Assembly (NCBI GenBank): GCA_964036275.1
Contig: CAXIWQ010000068.1
Span: 18,078-82,077 of the forward strand
Origin: Litoditis marina
Taxonomy: Eukaryota; Nematoda; Chromadorea; Rhabditida; Rhabditidae
DNA length: 64,000 bases
Direction of reading: 5' to 3'
Shown here: in pieces, positions 1 to 8,356 of the stretch
Numbering within the stretch: the first letter of the stretch is position 1
Layout: every line of letters starts with the position of its first letter
Made by a program: the position numbers and the translations under genes
The notes under the pieces: model-generated
What the model saw: only the letters and a program-made list of their open reading frames with translations
What the model was told of the DNA's origin: nothing
Databases searched by the model: none

Positions 1-1733
1 ACAGTGTACTAAAGATTTTTCATGTATACAAGCTCTGTATCGAAACTCAGAAAGTTCGAATTTTGGCCGCGCTGATATTCAATCGGCCGGATTCCGAAGT
101 TTTCACAGGTCAACCTGAAGATTGTAAGAAAACCAATTGTTTCATGGTAGTTGTTACTATAAGTGGGGAGATATTCCAACTGAGTAGTAACAGTGTACTA
201 AAGGTTTTTCATGTATACAAGCTCTGTATCGAAACTCAGAAAGTTCGAATTTTGGCCGCGCTGATATTGAATCGGCCGGATTCCGAAGTTTTCACCGGAC
301 AATCTGAAGATTGTAAGGAGGCCAATTGTTTCATGGTAGTTGTTACCATAAGTGGGAAGATAGTCCAATTGAGTAGTAACAGTGTACTAAAGATTTTTCA
401 TGTATACAAGCTCTGTATCGAAACTCAGAAAGTTCGAATTTTGGCCGCGCTGATATTGAATCGGCCGGATTTCGAAGTTTTCACCGGTCAACCTGAAGAT
501 TGTAAGGAGGCCAATTGTTTCACGGTAGTTGTTACTATAAGTGGAAAGATAGTCCAATTAAGTAGTAACAGCGTACTAAAGGTTTTTCATGTATACAAGC
601 TCTGTATCGAAACTCAGAAAGTTCGAATTTTGGCCGCGCTGATATTCAATCGGCCGGATTCCGAAGTTTTCACAGGTCAACCTGAAGATTGTAAGAAAAC
701 CAATTGTTTCATGGTAGTTGTTACTATAAGTGGGGAGATATTCCAACTGAGTAGTAACAGTGTACTAAAGGTTTTTCATGTATACAAGCTCTGTATCGAA
801 ACTCAGAAAGTTCGAATTTTGGCCGCGCTGATATTCAATCGGCCGGATTCCGAAGTTTTCACAGGTCAATCTGAAGATTGTAAGAAAACCAATTGTTTCA
901 TGGTGGTTGTTACTATAAGTAGGGAGATAGTCCAACTGAGTAGTAACAGTGTACTAAAGGTTTTTCATGTAGACAAGCTCTGTATCGAAACTCAGAAAGT
1001 TCGAATTTTGGCCGCGCTGATATTCAATCGGCCGGGTTCCGAAGTTTTCACCGGTCAACCTGAAGATTGTAAATAGATCAATTGTTTCATGTTAGTTGTT
1101 ACTATAAGTGGAAAGATAGTCCAATTGAGTAGTAACAGTGTACTAAAGGTTTTTCATGTATACAAGCTCTGTATCGAAACTCAGAAAGTTTGAATTTTGG
1201 CCGCGCTGATATTCAATCGGCCGGATTCCGAAGTTTTCACCGGTCAACCTGAAGATTGTAAGGAGGCCAATTGTTTCATGGTAGTTGTTACTATAAGTGG
1301 AAAGATAGTCCAATTAAGTAGTAACAGCGTACTAAAGGTTTTTCATGTATACAAGCTCTGTATCGAAACTCAGAAAGTTCGAATTTTGGCCGCGCTGATA
1401 TTCAATCGGCCGGATTCCGAAGTTTTCACAGGTCAACCTGAAGATTGTAAGAAAACCAATTGTTTCATGGTAGTTGTTACTATAAGTGGGGAGATATTCC
1501 AACTGAGTAGTAACAGTGTACTAAAGGTTTTTCATGTATACAAGCTCTGTATCGAAACTCAGAAAGTTCGAATTTTGGCCGCGCTGATATTCAATCGGCC
1601 GGATTCCGAAGTTTTCACAGGTCAATCTGAAGATGGTAAGAAAACCAATTGTTTCATGGTGGTTGTTACTATAAGTGGGGAGATAGTCCAACTGAGTAGT
1701 AACAGTGTACTAAAGGTTTTTCATGTAGACAAG
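1..1733. repeat. 189-bp satellite array, left block
   Basis: About 9.2 head-to-tail copies of a 189-bp monomer, recognisable by the recurring landmarks GGCCGCGCTGATATT, CGGCCGGATT and CAATTGTTTCATG. In one forward frame the monomer encodes 63 residues without a stop, so the tract reads as an open frame at 63-1076 and again from 1197. The break at 1074-1076 is a TAG that belongs to a recurrent monomer variant, and a second break near 1190 is a TGA from the variant GTTTGAATTT. The last monomer is cut at 1733 by the palindromic element and resumes at 14472. I see no start-site context, splice signals or polyadenylation signal, so I treat it as non-coding satellite. Confidence 0.97.
1728..1733. 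repeat. Target site duplication, left copy (GACAAG)
   Basis: The satellite reads CATGTAGACAAG up to 1733, then the element begins with AGTAGTG. The same six bases recur directly after the right end at 14472-14477. Uninterrupted monomers, for example near 966-980 and 15037-15050, carry GTAGACAAGCTCTG with a single GACAAG, which serves as an internal empty-site reference. A 6-bp duplication is the size known for Polinton/Maverick integration. Confidence 0.9.
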
Positions 1734-1750
1734 AGTAGTGTATGTACCCC

Positions 1751-2035
1751 CCCTGTGGAATGTCCCCCAGTTGTGGAATCTCTGAATAGAGTCTCCCCCT
1801 GCGGAATTGCCCCCAGTTGGGGATTCTCTATTCTACTCTCTTAGGCTTTCAGGTGCAGGAATGAGGTATCACCCAAGAATGAGGTTTTGAAAGCAATCAA
1901 TCAAAAAAAAAATCAATATTTTTCAAAAAAAAAAATTAATATTATTCAAAAAATCAAAAAAATACATTTTAGTCATTTTCATCTCATTTTTTCCTTATTT
2001 ACACCTGTGGGACGAGTCCCCCAGTTGCGACTGCC
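1751..2035 (+). repeat. Subterminal repeats, left end
   Basis: Three related copies follow the terminus: 1751-1777, 1797-1823 and 2004-2035. They share CCTGYGG, then CCCCCAGTTG, with copy 2 containing the small hairpin CCCCAGTTGGGG. The first two are separated by GAATAGAG/CTCTATTC-type sequence that can also pair. Repeated GC-rich blocks in an otherwise AT-rich end suggest binding sites for an integrase, a terminal-protein origin complex or a similar factor; that role is inferred. Between copies 2 and 3 lie A-rich runs (about 1903-1965). Confidence 0.7.
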
Positions 2036-2284
2036 ATTCTAAAACACCAGTTTCGAAATTAAGGGGTTCTTCTGATATCTCCATGATATGCTGATCTTGC
2101 ACAGCAGAATATGCGACCGCGAGTTGGTAGTCCATGTATTTTGATTATTGCGAAATTTTTCAGGTTTTCGAAATAGGTGTTCGTTATTTCGAGAGTGACC
2201 TTGTACTAACCGATTCGCTTATACGAAATAATACGCTTTATAGACGCTTATGGGGTGACATTGAATTGACCAGTCTTGCAATTA

Positions 2285-2430
2285 CGAAAATGCTGAGATA
2301 GGATCAAGAGGAGCGTGGCCAAGGCCTGTGATTGGTCAGTTAATCACCTACGAAACAAACAGGCGAGATTCGAAAATGCTGAGATAGGCATGATCAAAAG
2401 GGGCGTGGCCAAGGCCTGTGATTGGTCAAT
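2285..2430 (+). promoter_or_regulatory. Duplicated CCAAT-type upstream block, left arm
   Basis: Two direct copies (about 2285-2340 and 2371-2430) share CGAAAATGCTGAGATAGG, then GCGTGGCCAAGGCCTGTG and ATTGGTCA. Each contains an inverted CCAAT box (TGACCAAT on the other strand), a CACCC/GC-type element (GCGTGGCC) and the palindrome GGCCAAGGCC. The second copy ends about 60 bp before the ATG of the 199-codon gene. The position and the known binding motifs suggest a promoter or upstream activating block; no clear TATA box precedes the gene. Confidence 0.5.
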
Positions 2431-2492
2431 TCAACAAGTACCAGGCCAGAAATACGTAAATCGTCATTCAGCACACCTACGTTCATATCAAC

Positions 2493-3092
2493 ATGTCGTC
2501 CCTTTTTGACTGTGAATTGAAAATTAAAGCCGTTGTTCCTTCTTCTACTCGTCTATCTCTTTCCTTTGCCGTGACAATTTCGAAACTATTATCCGATTCA
2601 AAGTTTGTCACTGATCCAGTTGATGTGGAAAGAATACGCCAGAAGCAATGTTATTTGAGAAAGCGTTCTGCAACATGGAACACGACAGCTCTCGAACTTC
2701 TTGAAAGATGTGAAATCCCGGCCGATAAACCCGTCTTTGGGATGGATGATCTCGAAAAAATTGCTGCAAAAATGCCTCGCTATCATATTCAACTATATCA
2801 CCGTGTTCCTCCCGCCAAAGTCTATTCATTGAAATGGGAAAGTAATACTACTGCCCCCAAAAAGATGTTCATTGCCTGTTTCAACGGTCACTTCGATGTA
2901 TTCACACCCAATAGGACTACTATTGGAAAAACATTGTGCAAAGACTGCTACAAAACGTATTTGAGAGCGGATCGTCACAAGTGTACACCCATGTGTATTC
3001 ACTGCCGTCACAAAGGATGCACTGAAACTTGCGTTCGGAAGGTCGACTGTCCGAACTGTCACGAGAATTTCTACATACAAAGATGCTATTGA
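2493..3092 (+). CDS. N-terminal zinc module of Polinton-type DNA polymerase B (left copy)
   Basis: A 199-residue product. Residues about 58-140 fit the N-terminal region of Polinton/Maverick protein-primed DNA polymerases: an R-S-A-x4-T-A-x2-L start, a D-D-L-E-K-I segment followed by a short strand (YHIQLY, 97-102), and a hydrophobic stretch ending in HFDVFT (133-138). A cysteine/histidine cluster follows: C149-x2-C152, H162, C164, C168, C171, C176, C180, C186-x2-C189 and C198. In the family this cluster precedes the exonuclease, TPR and palm domains of a protein of roughly 1,000 residues or more. Here a TGA follows immediately after the final Cys-Tyr, and AATAAA lies 19 bp beyond, so none of the catalytic domains are present. 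It is either a 3'-truncated relic kept open or a free-standing binding protein. The ATG at 2493 is the first in frame and follows the duplicated CCAAT block. The family call rests on remembered pattern similarity, not on a search. Confidence 0.65.
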   Translation: MSSLFDCELKIKAVVPSSTRLSLSFAVTISKLLSDSKFVTDPVDVERIRQKQCYLRKRSATWNTTALELLERCEIPADKPVFGMDDLEKIAAKMPRYHIQLYHRVPPAKVYSLKWESNTTAPKKMFIACFNGHFDVFTPNRTTIGKTLCKDCYKTYLRADRHKCTPMCIHCRHKGCTETCVRKVDCPNCHENFYIQRCY

Positions 3093-3110
3093 AGTAATAT
3101 TATAGTTTGT

Positions 3111-3116
3111 AATAAA
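3111..3116 (+). terminator. Polyadenylation signal AATAAA, left arm
   Basis: AATAAA starts 19 bp after the TGA of the 199-codon gene, with T-rich sequence following within 20-50 bp. This spacing fits a compact 3' end and argues that the truncated frame may be expressed as its own transcript. Confidence 0.5.
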
Positions 3117-3383
3117 TCTTTCACCTCTATTCTGTTTTTGATACATATGCAAAAAAAAATGATTACGCTTGATGGAACTAATATCTCGGCCAAAAAAAAC
3201 GATGTTCCATTCAATCATCGAGTTCCCCCAGTCTTGGTGAAAACTCCCGTTGTTCTATTTTCACGAGCACACATCAATAACCATTGCACAATTTGAATTG
3301 TCGAGTAAGATAGCTTTAACGAAATTTCAACTGAGAAATGGGATGTCTACACCACAAAAAATACAAAATCATATAAATTTAAT

Positions 3384-3440
3384 ATCAACACTAAACCATT
3401 CGGGAACGGAGAGGTCACGCGAAGTGCCCCTGTAGAATAC
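3384..3440 (+). repeat. Dispersed hairpin motif, copy a (left arm)
   Basis: About 55 bp with the shared order ATCAACACTAAACC, ATTCGGGAACGGAGAGGTCAC, AGTGCCC and TAGAATACG. The core GGTCAC pairs with GTGCCC around a 5-base loop (GCGAA) with one mismatch. Confidence 0.6.
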
Positions 3441-3583
3441 GTTTTAACACTATTTCGCCAATTGAGTCAGAACCATGAAGAAAGTTCGGAAACCTCAAGC
3501 AAATTTTTTGATTTAGCCTTCTCGACTAAGATTCAGACATGAGAGTGTACGTGAGTAGGAACGTAAATAAGCAGACATGACAT

Positions 3584-3937
3584 TCACAAAGCACACCGGA
3601 ACGCGACGCATCTAGTGTCGTCGGCCAAGAAAAAAACCACTTGTGCTATTGAATGAGCTCCTACGTGTTCAATATTTCGAGAACTTTCATCCACTTCATA
3701 GTGTTCCAAAATTATGTTTTTCTTTATGGTCATCCAGGTATCTCTGCACATCCTTAATACCACTTCACCTTGGACATTGGGGAAACTGCCACGACCTCTT
3801 TTCGTTGTACGGGTGAAAGTTACACGGCTTAAGAAACATTCTTTTGCGACTTTTGCGTCATAGAGCTTGTGAAAGCGAAGCAGATACCATGAAGACTTTT
3901 GGTTTGCATGTGTTTTAGGTGCAAAATGTGTTAGACT
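3584..3937 (-). pseudogene. 117-codon open frame without starting ATG (left copy)
   Basis: Reading the minus strand from 3937 to the TGA at 3584 gives 117 uninterrupted codons with protein-like composition: a WYLLRFHKLYD segment near residue 17, a basic TKRGRG stretch near 45, and EVVLRMCRDTW near 58. The frame opens after a TAA and its only internal ATG is at codon 63, leaving 55 residues if used as a start. It could be a terminal exon whose upstream exon is lost or spliced in, or the 3' remnant of a decayed gene. I recognise no family. A copy of the dispersed hairpin motif lies about 145-200 bp beyond the stop. Confidence 0.3.
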
Positions 3938-4506
3938 TTATTTTTGAAGTGGAAATCACCTTCGAAAAGCCGTTTGCCATTAAAAAATACGTGCTTTTTC
4001 ATGAATGTGTCTAGTTTTTATCTTCAGTACCGCTTCAAAAAATTGTTGATTTGAATTCAAAAAAAAACATTCAAAAATGTGCCCAGAATTCGATGAGAGA
4101 AACACTCTAAAATCCAGTATAATACACTTAACGGGATAACAACAGAAGACCTTGAAGCCAGGTATGAACAAAGTGTGAAACAACTCAGTTTATTGTACAT
4201 CACTTTACGGGTTTTTTGAATATGTATTGTGACTGGTTACATATTTTCAGGAAAATCATCGAAATCGGCTCTAGATATCCAAGTATTGCATGCCTATGAA
4301 GAATCTCTATGACCCTCTAATCTCTTTATACTCTCTTGCTCTGCAAAATATCTCTCTAGCAGAAATTTTTATGAAAAACCCACCACTAGGATTGAGTTCC
4401 GCATAATTACGAAGCGTAATGAAGACATACTGATCTTAACACGCCTAAAATTTAATAGTTTTCATAGAAAATACGCAAAACTTACAAACGCTCATTTTAA
4501 ATTTAC
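3938..4506. other. No gene seen (left arm)
   Basis: AT-rich sequence between the 117-codon frame and the hairpin motif at 4507. Short open frames here change length between the arms because of the A-run difference near 4059, which argues against coding. On the minus strand a GTAAGT...TTTTAG pair 41 bp apart (4445-4485) resembles a very small intron, but no exon frame supports it. Confidence 0.5.
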
Positions 4507-4560
4507 AACACACAAACGTTCGGTAACGGAGCGGTCACAACAAGTGATCTCGTAGTGTCC
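4507..4560 (+). repeat. Dispersed hairpin motif, copy b (left arm)
   Basis: Same motif: CGTTCGGTAACGGAGCGG then a clean stem GGTCAC/GTGATC with loop AACAA, followed by TCGTAGTGTCCG. It lies 85-140 bp beyond the stop of the minus-strand zinc-finger gene. Confidence 0.6.
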
Positions 4561-4644
4561 GTTTTTCATTCATTCTCTTTTACTGCTCAAACTATCAATC
4601 ACAGTTTTTTTCAATTGCCCAGAAAACAAGCCATATCTAGAATA

Positions 4645-4650
4645 TTTATT
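4645..4650 (-). terminator. AATAAA overlapping the zinc-finger stop, left arm
   Basis: On the minus strand the last codons read AAA TAA with AATAAA spanning the stop. It is followed by T-rich sequence within about 50 bp, as expected downstream of a cleavage site. Confidence 0.45.
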
Positions 4651-5038
4651 TGGAATTGTATACATAAGTTATAAATTTGGTATCAAAATTAGTATTCTTC
4701 TCAGATGAAGTAGCATCAATTTCATTTATTTTTATTTTGTCAGGAAGATCAACCAGCACGGTTTCTTCTTTCCTTTCCGGTGAAGTAGCAATCGTTGGAG
4801 CATTGACGTCGTTTTCCGTCTTCAAAATTTGAGTGTTCACGATACTAGAGGAGTCAGCATGTATACGTTTGAGATAAGAAGGGTGGTTCTTGAAGCGAGT
4901 GATAAAGTCTTTGGGAGAGAGATCCAATGTAGGAACTTTTGTTCCGGAATGATGTGTGTTTATGTGGGATAGTCTTCTCTGTTTGGATGAGAAAAACTTG
5001 TCACATATGGTACAATAAGTAGAACAGAGAGAATGCAT
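4646..5038 (-). CDS. Small C2H2 zinc-finger protein (left copy)
   Basis: A 130-residue product with one canonical C2H2 finger near the N-terminus: C9-x2-C12-x12-H25-x3-H29, with the usual aromatic three residues after the second cysteine (F15). The rest is hydrophilic, with an SPKDFITRF segment near residue 41 and an acidic, Ser/Thr- and Lys-rich C-terminal half that is probably disordered. A single finger plus an unstructured tail suggests a DNA- or RNA-binding accessory protein; its partner is unknown. The ATG gives the finger at the extreme N-terminus and no in-frame upstream extension is evident. The stop codon sits inside an AATAAA signal, a very compact 3' end. I do not recognise it as one of the standard Polinton proteins. 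Confidence 0.6.
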   Translation of the reverse strand: MHSLCSTYCTICDKFFSSKQRRLSHINTHHSGTKVPTLDLSPKDFITRFKNHPSYLKRIHADSSSIVNTQILKTENDVNAPTIATSPERKEETVLVDLPDKIKINEIDATSSEKNTNFDTKFITYVYNSK

Positions 5039-5570
5039 AACCGACCGCTCACAACAGAATAGGATATTTAAATGATCAATCGACTCTGAGAAGTTGTATT
5101 GATGTATTATTTAAACTGCGTTCAATTTAATCACATGAACTCCGATCTAAGCACGAAACCATTCAAAACTGTATCATCTCATTTCAAAAACGTGCCAATG
5201 CATGCCTGGAAAAACTCAAAATTACAGAGTCAAAATGCATTTTCCTACAGCTATCCACTACTTTTAATAGGTCATAATACACTTTTATAGAGTAGAAACT
5301 CGCTATAATTGGTTTATACCGCGCCTATTGTGGTCAATGCACTGTGTGAGGTAAAAATATTTCCTCCACGGAAGAGTGCTTCTCCGTACACATAATTTCG
5401 AATGTAAGTTTTGAATGAAATGACTTTGAAAGATGTATAAATTAGTGTATACACAAAAAATCTCCACTCCGATATTCCTAATAATAGTACGAATCGCACA
5501 TTTCTGAATGAAAATCGTGCAAGTGTACGCTCTAAAAATTTACTTCCCAATAGTCAAAATTCACATTCCC

Positions 5571-5633
5571 AAAGCTATTGAGCACTTTCCCAAAGCTATC
5601 GAGCACTTTCTCAAAGCTATCGAACACTTTCAG
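5571..5633 (+). repeat. 21-bp tandem repeat x3 (left arm, outer)
   Basis: Three consecutive copies of AAAGCTATCGAGCACTTTC plus two bases, with one or two changes each. Confidence 0.8.
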
Positions 5634-6602
5634 AAGGCCATAATACACTCTCATATCCCAAAAATTCATTATAATTCGTTTCTCTCGCCACATATAAGGA
5701 CATTTTCGATGTGGAATTCCGTGAATATAAAAGTGATATTAGTTTCATATACCCATATTTCGCCATAATTCCTCCTTTTGGCCTACATACTTAGGCAATT
5801 TGTATGTGTAAGGCCATTAAATACGGTTGAAAAGTCATAATATATGCGTCGTAGACTGAAAATTTTCCTATAGATCATTTCGTTCACAACGTTTTGGGCA
5901 TTTTTAATGCGTCAGGTACTCGTTTTTTTCAAAAGTATTAGTAAAAACCTGGAATTTCCCTGTATTTTTTCAAACAGTGTGTAGATACCGGGACGGAAAG
6001 CATATTCTAGGAAGTGAAATCTGTATCAAAACAGCTACTAGACTTCCACGATCTTCTGATCAGTCGCAGACTTGTCTGACAATCTACTTTAACATAAACG
6101 CTCAGTAGATAGAGCATTTTTGATGTGTAATTCCATGAAGTATTTCTCAAAAAAAGTGATATTATTTCTTTGTACACCATTAATTTGCTATACGTCGTTC
6201 TTTCGGCAGTCATATATGGGCACACTTGTATGTGTGAGGCCCTTGAATACGGTTGAAAAGTCATTATACACTGTCGTAATTCACTATAATTAATGTAGTT
6301 TGCACCAGGTATAGGCATTTTCATTGTAGAATGCACTCATTTTCCGAAAATATCAGTAAAAAACCCTGGAATTTCATGTTTTCTTCCAAACCGTGTGTAA
6401 TTACCGAGCCAGAAAGCATTTTTCTAGATTCTCCCCTTTCGAATAGTAGAGTCATAAATTAGTCTAAATGTACACAAAAACTGTCCATCTCTACTCGGTC
6501 TTCCTAATATTATTACGAGTCGCGCATTTTTCAGTAAATATCGTGCAAATGCATGCCCTAAAAATGAAAATTTACTGCCCTGTAGGCAAAGTGCACTTTG
6601 CC

Positions 6603-6666
6603 AAAGCTATTGAGCACTTTCCCAAAGCCATCGAGCACTTTCCCAAAAGCTGTCGAGCACTTTCAG
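6603..6666 (+). repeat. 21-bp tandem repeat x3 (left arm, inner)
   Basis: Second cluster of the same 21-bp unit, about 1 kb further in; the third copy has one extra A. Confidence 0.8.
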
Positions 6667-7017
6667 AAGCCATAATTCATTCTCATATTCCATAAATCCG
6701 TCATAATTCGTTTCTCTCGCCCCCTATAAGGACATTTTCGATGTGTAAGTCCATAGTATTTCTCTAGTGTCATCGCCAAAACTTAGGTAATAGTCTTTTT
6801 TCAAGAAACACAGCAGAGAAAAGATGATGATACATCGGCTCGAAAGTATGATTTGATGACATTCCTTGAGAGTGTCTTAAGCTACTTTGAAAACTCAAAA
6901 AATAGGAAAATTATATTTGCAAGCCAAGCATGCTTGTGGCTTGTCAGGCTTTCAAGAAAGAAAAAAGTCAACTTTTCAGGCACAATTCTTTACTTTATTA
7001 ATGCAAACGTTACTTCC

Positions 7018-7067
7018 ATCACCAAACTACCGGAGTGGAGAGGTCACAACAGGTGATCTCGTAATGT
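7018..7067 (+). repeat. Dispersed hairpin motif, copy c (left arm)
   Basis: The most diverged outer part (ACTACCGGAGTGGA) but the same stem GGTCAC/GTGATC with loop AACAG, then TCGTAATGTAAG. Confidence 0.6.
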
Positions 7068-7844
7068 AAGGTTCTTCTTCTTATTGACAGAGATGTATGT
7101 TTCTCCGGTATGGTTTTGAAGAATGGAGCCAAGAATTCGGATATTTTCCATTGGTATTCAAGAACGAGCATCTCGTAAATACTTCAGAGATACCCCAGTA
7201 TTAATCGACTATTTAGGTTCATATGTTTTCAAGCACTAGAAAGTCAGTCACATTTCCGTAGATTTGAAAATTGCTTCGCTATTCTATAATAGATTGTAGT
7301 CTTCCAGGTGTAAAAATCCTCTACGACACACGTTCAAGTCGTTTTTCTGTATAAAATTTTCTCTCTAAAGTATCATACAGTTGGTCTTTCGCCAAAGAAA
7401 TCCTGAAATCGATCAATCAACGAAGAGAGGAATTCAACTTATCTTGATTCTCTGTAGAGCATTCTATCTCAAAATATCATTATTCAGTTGATCTTGTATC
7501 AAAAAAGTATGAAATTAATGAGCGGGAAGATGAATGACACTTCATAGCCATTAGTGGTATACCTGCCTCCACAAATTTCAAGGAAGTCCATGAAAATATA
7601 ATACAAATACAAGAAAAATGCACTTTCCGTAAGTGAAAATGTACAAATTACTGATATTCACTAGGAATCCACCATAATACTCACTTTTCATACCTAATTA
7701 ATGGAAATCACTCCCGAAAGTTTAGATATTTCACATAAGTATTTCGCTCCCTCTCTACTGATTCGTATTCAAGTTTTAATCTACCTGTCTGGTCTAACCC
7801 TTTTCTATTTGTCTGTTTTGAGACTTTTATGCATTGAAAAGAAA
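7068..7844. other. No gene seen (left arm, inner)
   Basis: AT-rich, with stops in all frames at short intervals. A 72-codon frame from 7701 runs into the dispersed motif and has a hydrophobic segment, but I do not consider it supported. Confidence 0.5.
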
Positions 7845-7900
7845 CGTACACTCGAGGGCACTAGGCGTGACCTCTCCGTTTCCGAATGGGTTGGTGTTGA
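7845..7900 (-). repeat. Dispersed hairpin motif, copy d (left arm)
   Basis: The opposite orientation to copies a-c in this arm. On the minus strand it reads CCCATTCGGAAACGGAGAGG, then GGTCAC with loop GCCTA and AGTGCCC. Confidence 0.6.
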
Positions 7901-7949
7901 AAGTAGGGAGTGTTATTGATGCTTAATACATTTTTAAATGCATTTTACC

Positions 7950-8040
7950 TTTTTTGTCTTATATCTACTTTTGTCTTATATCTACTGTCTTATATCTGTC
8001 TTATATCTATTTCCTCTTTTTTATCTTTTTTGTCTTTTAT
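7950..8040. repeat. Low-complexity pyrimidine tract flanking the centre, left
   Basis: Four imperfect copies of TGTCTTATATCTA followed by a CT-rich run up to the edge of the central spacer. Confidence 0.75.
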
Positions 8041-8052
8041 TCACTTCGTATT

Positions 8053-8148
8053 CTCCTTGTATTTCCTCTCTGGAATCAGAAATTACAGTTTCGATATATG
8101 TTCTTTTTTCTGAAGTATTGCGAAAGAGTTATAGTGAATTTCGAGCAA
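8053..8148. other. Unique central spacer of the palindrome
   Basis: These 96 bases are the only part of the element that is not mirrored. Pairing stops abruptly on both sides of TTATTCACTTCGTATT and its complement. The spacer is AT-rich with a short T run and shows no internal palindrome or recognisable gene. It would form the loop of a fold-back structure and probably marks the junction where the two arms were joined. Confidence 0.85.
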
Positions 8149-8160
8149 AATACGAAGTGA

Positions 8161-8251
8161 ATAAAAGACAAAAAAGATAAAAAAGAGGAAATAGATATAA
8201 GACAGATATAAGACAGTAGATATAAGACAAAAGTAGATATAAGACAAAAAA
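8161..8251. repeat. Low-complexity purine tract flanking the centre, right
   Basis: Reverse complement of 7950-8040 (TAGATATAAGACA repeats). With the left copy it forms the inner stem of the fold-back. Confidence 0.75.
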
Positions 8252-8300
8252 GGTAAAATGCATTTAAAAATGTATTAAGCATCAATAACACTCCCTACTT

Positions 8301-8356
8301 TCAACACCAACCCATTCGGAAACGGAGAGGTCACGCCTAGTGCCCTCGAGTGTACG
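8301..8356 (+). repeat. Dispersed hairpin motif, copy d (right arm)
   Basis: Mirror of the copy at 7845-7900, on the plus strand, with the same 5-base loop. Confidence 0.6.

Larger units (their letters stand above)
5101..6780. repeat. Decayed tandem-repeat zone (left arm)
   Basis: No gene, but diverged repeats. A recurring order CATAATACACT, then CGCTATAATT or TCATAATTCG, TTTCTCTCGCC, TATAAGGACATTTTCGATGTG and AATTCC appears near 5271-5345, 5638-5720, 5831-5920, 6262-6330 and 6668-6750. A second element, CCTGGAATTTC then GTGTGTA and AGAAAGCAT, occurs near 5948-6010 and 6366-6425. A third, CGTGCAA then TGCATGCC, occurs near 5190 and 6541, with a weaker match at 5516. The zone may be a former iteron-like or promoter array; TATA-like words recur in each copy. 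Confidence 0.6.
1734..8052. repeat. Giant terminal inverted repeat, left arm
   Basis: About 6.32 kb whose reverse complement is the right arm 8149-14471. Mirrored positions sum to 16201 near the centre and 16205 at the ends. The drift of four comes from four homopolymers, each one base longer in the right arm: the C run at 1746, A runs near 1903 and 3192, and the A run near 4059. The encoded products of the 199- and 130-codon genes are identical in both arms. I noticed no substitutions in the parts I compared base by base. Confidence 0.95.

Noticed and set aside
2315..2509. 64-codon frame upstream of the PolB-like gene
   Set aside because: It is a translation of the duplicated CCAAT block; the repeated peptide simply mirrors the DNA repeat.
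2826..3218. 130-codon minus-strand frame antisense to the PolB-like gene
   Set aside because: Shadow of the gene; its length changes between the arms at an A run and the plus-strand frame has the clear cysteine cluster.
3250..3435. 61-codon frame, and its mirror 12767-12952
   Set aside because: It ends inside another copy of the dispersed motif and has no protein-like pattern.
3980..4183. 67-codon frame (74 codons in the mirror at 11998-12222)
   Set aside because: The N-terminal part differs between the arms because of the A-run length difference, so it is not a conserved coding frame.
5508..5768. 86-codon frame with KAIEHF repeats
   Set aside because: The peptide repeat comes from the 21-bp DNA tandem repeat in a decayed non-coding zone.
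6853..7056. Two overlapping short frames of 60-67 codons, and their mirrors
   Set aside because: They run into a dispersed-motif copy in two different frames at once, as expected for chance frames.
7701..7919. 72-codon frame with a hydrophobic segment, and its mirror 8282-8500
   Set aside because: Its last third overlaps the dispersed hairpin motif, there is no supporting signal or recognised family, and AT-rich T-runs give hydrophobic codons by chance.
7910..8180. Several overlapping hydrophobic frames near the palindrome centre
   Set aside because: Low-complexity pyrimidine tract read in three frames; two of them cross the non-mirrored spacer.
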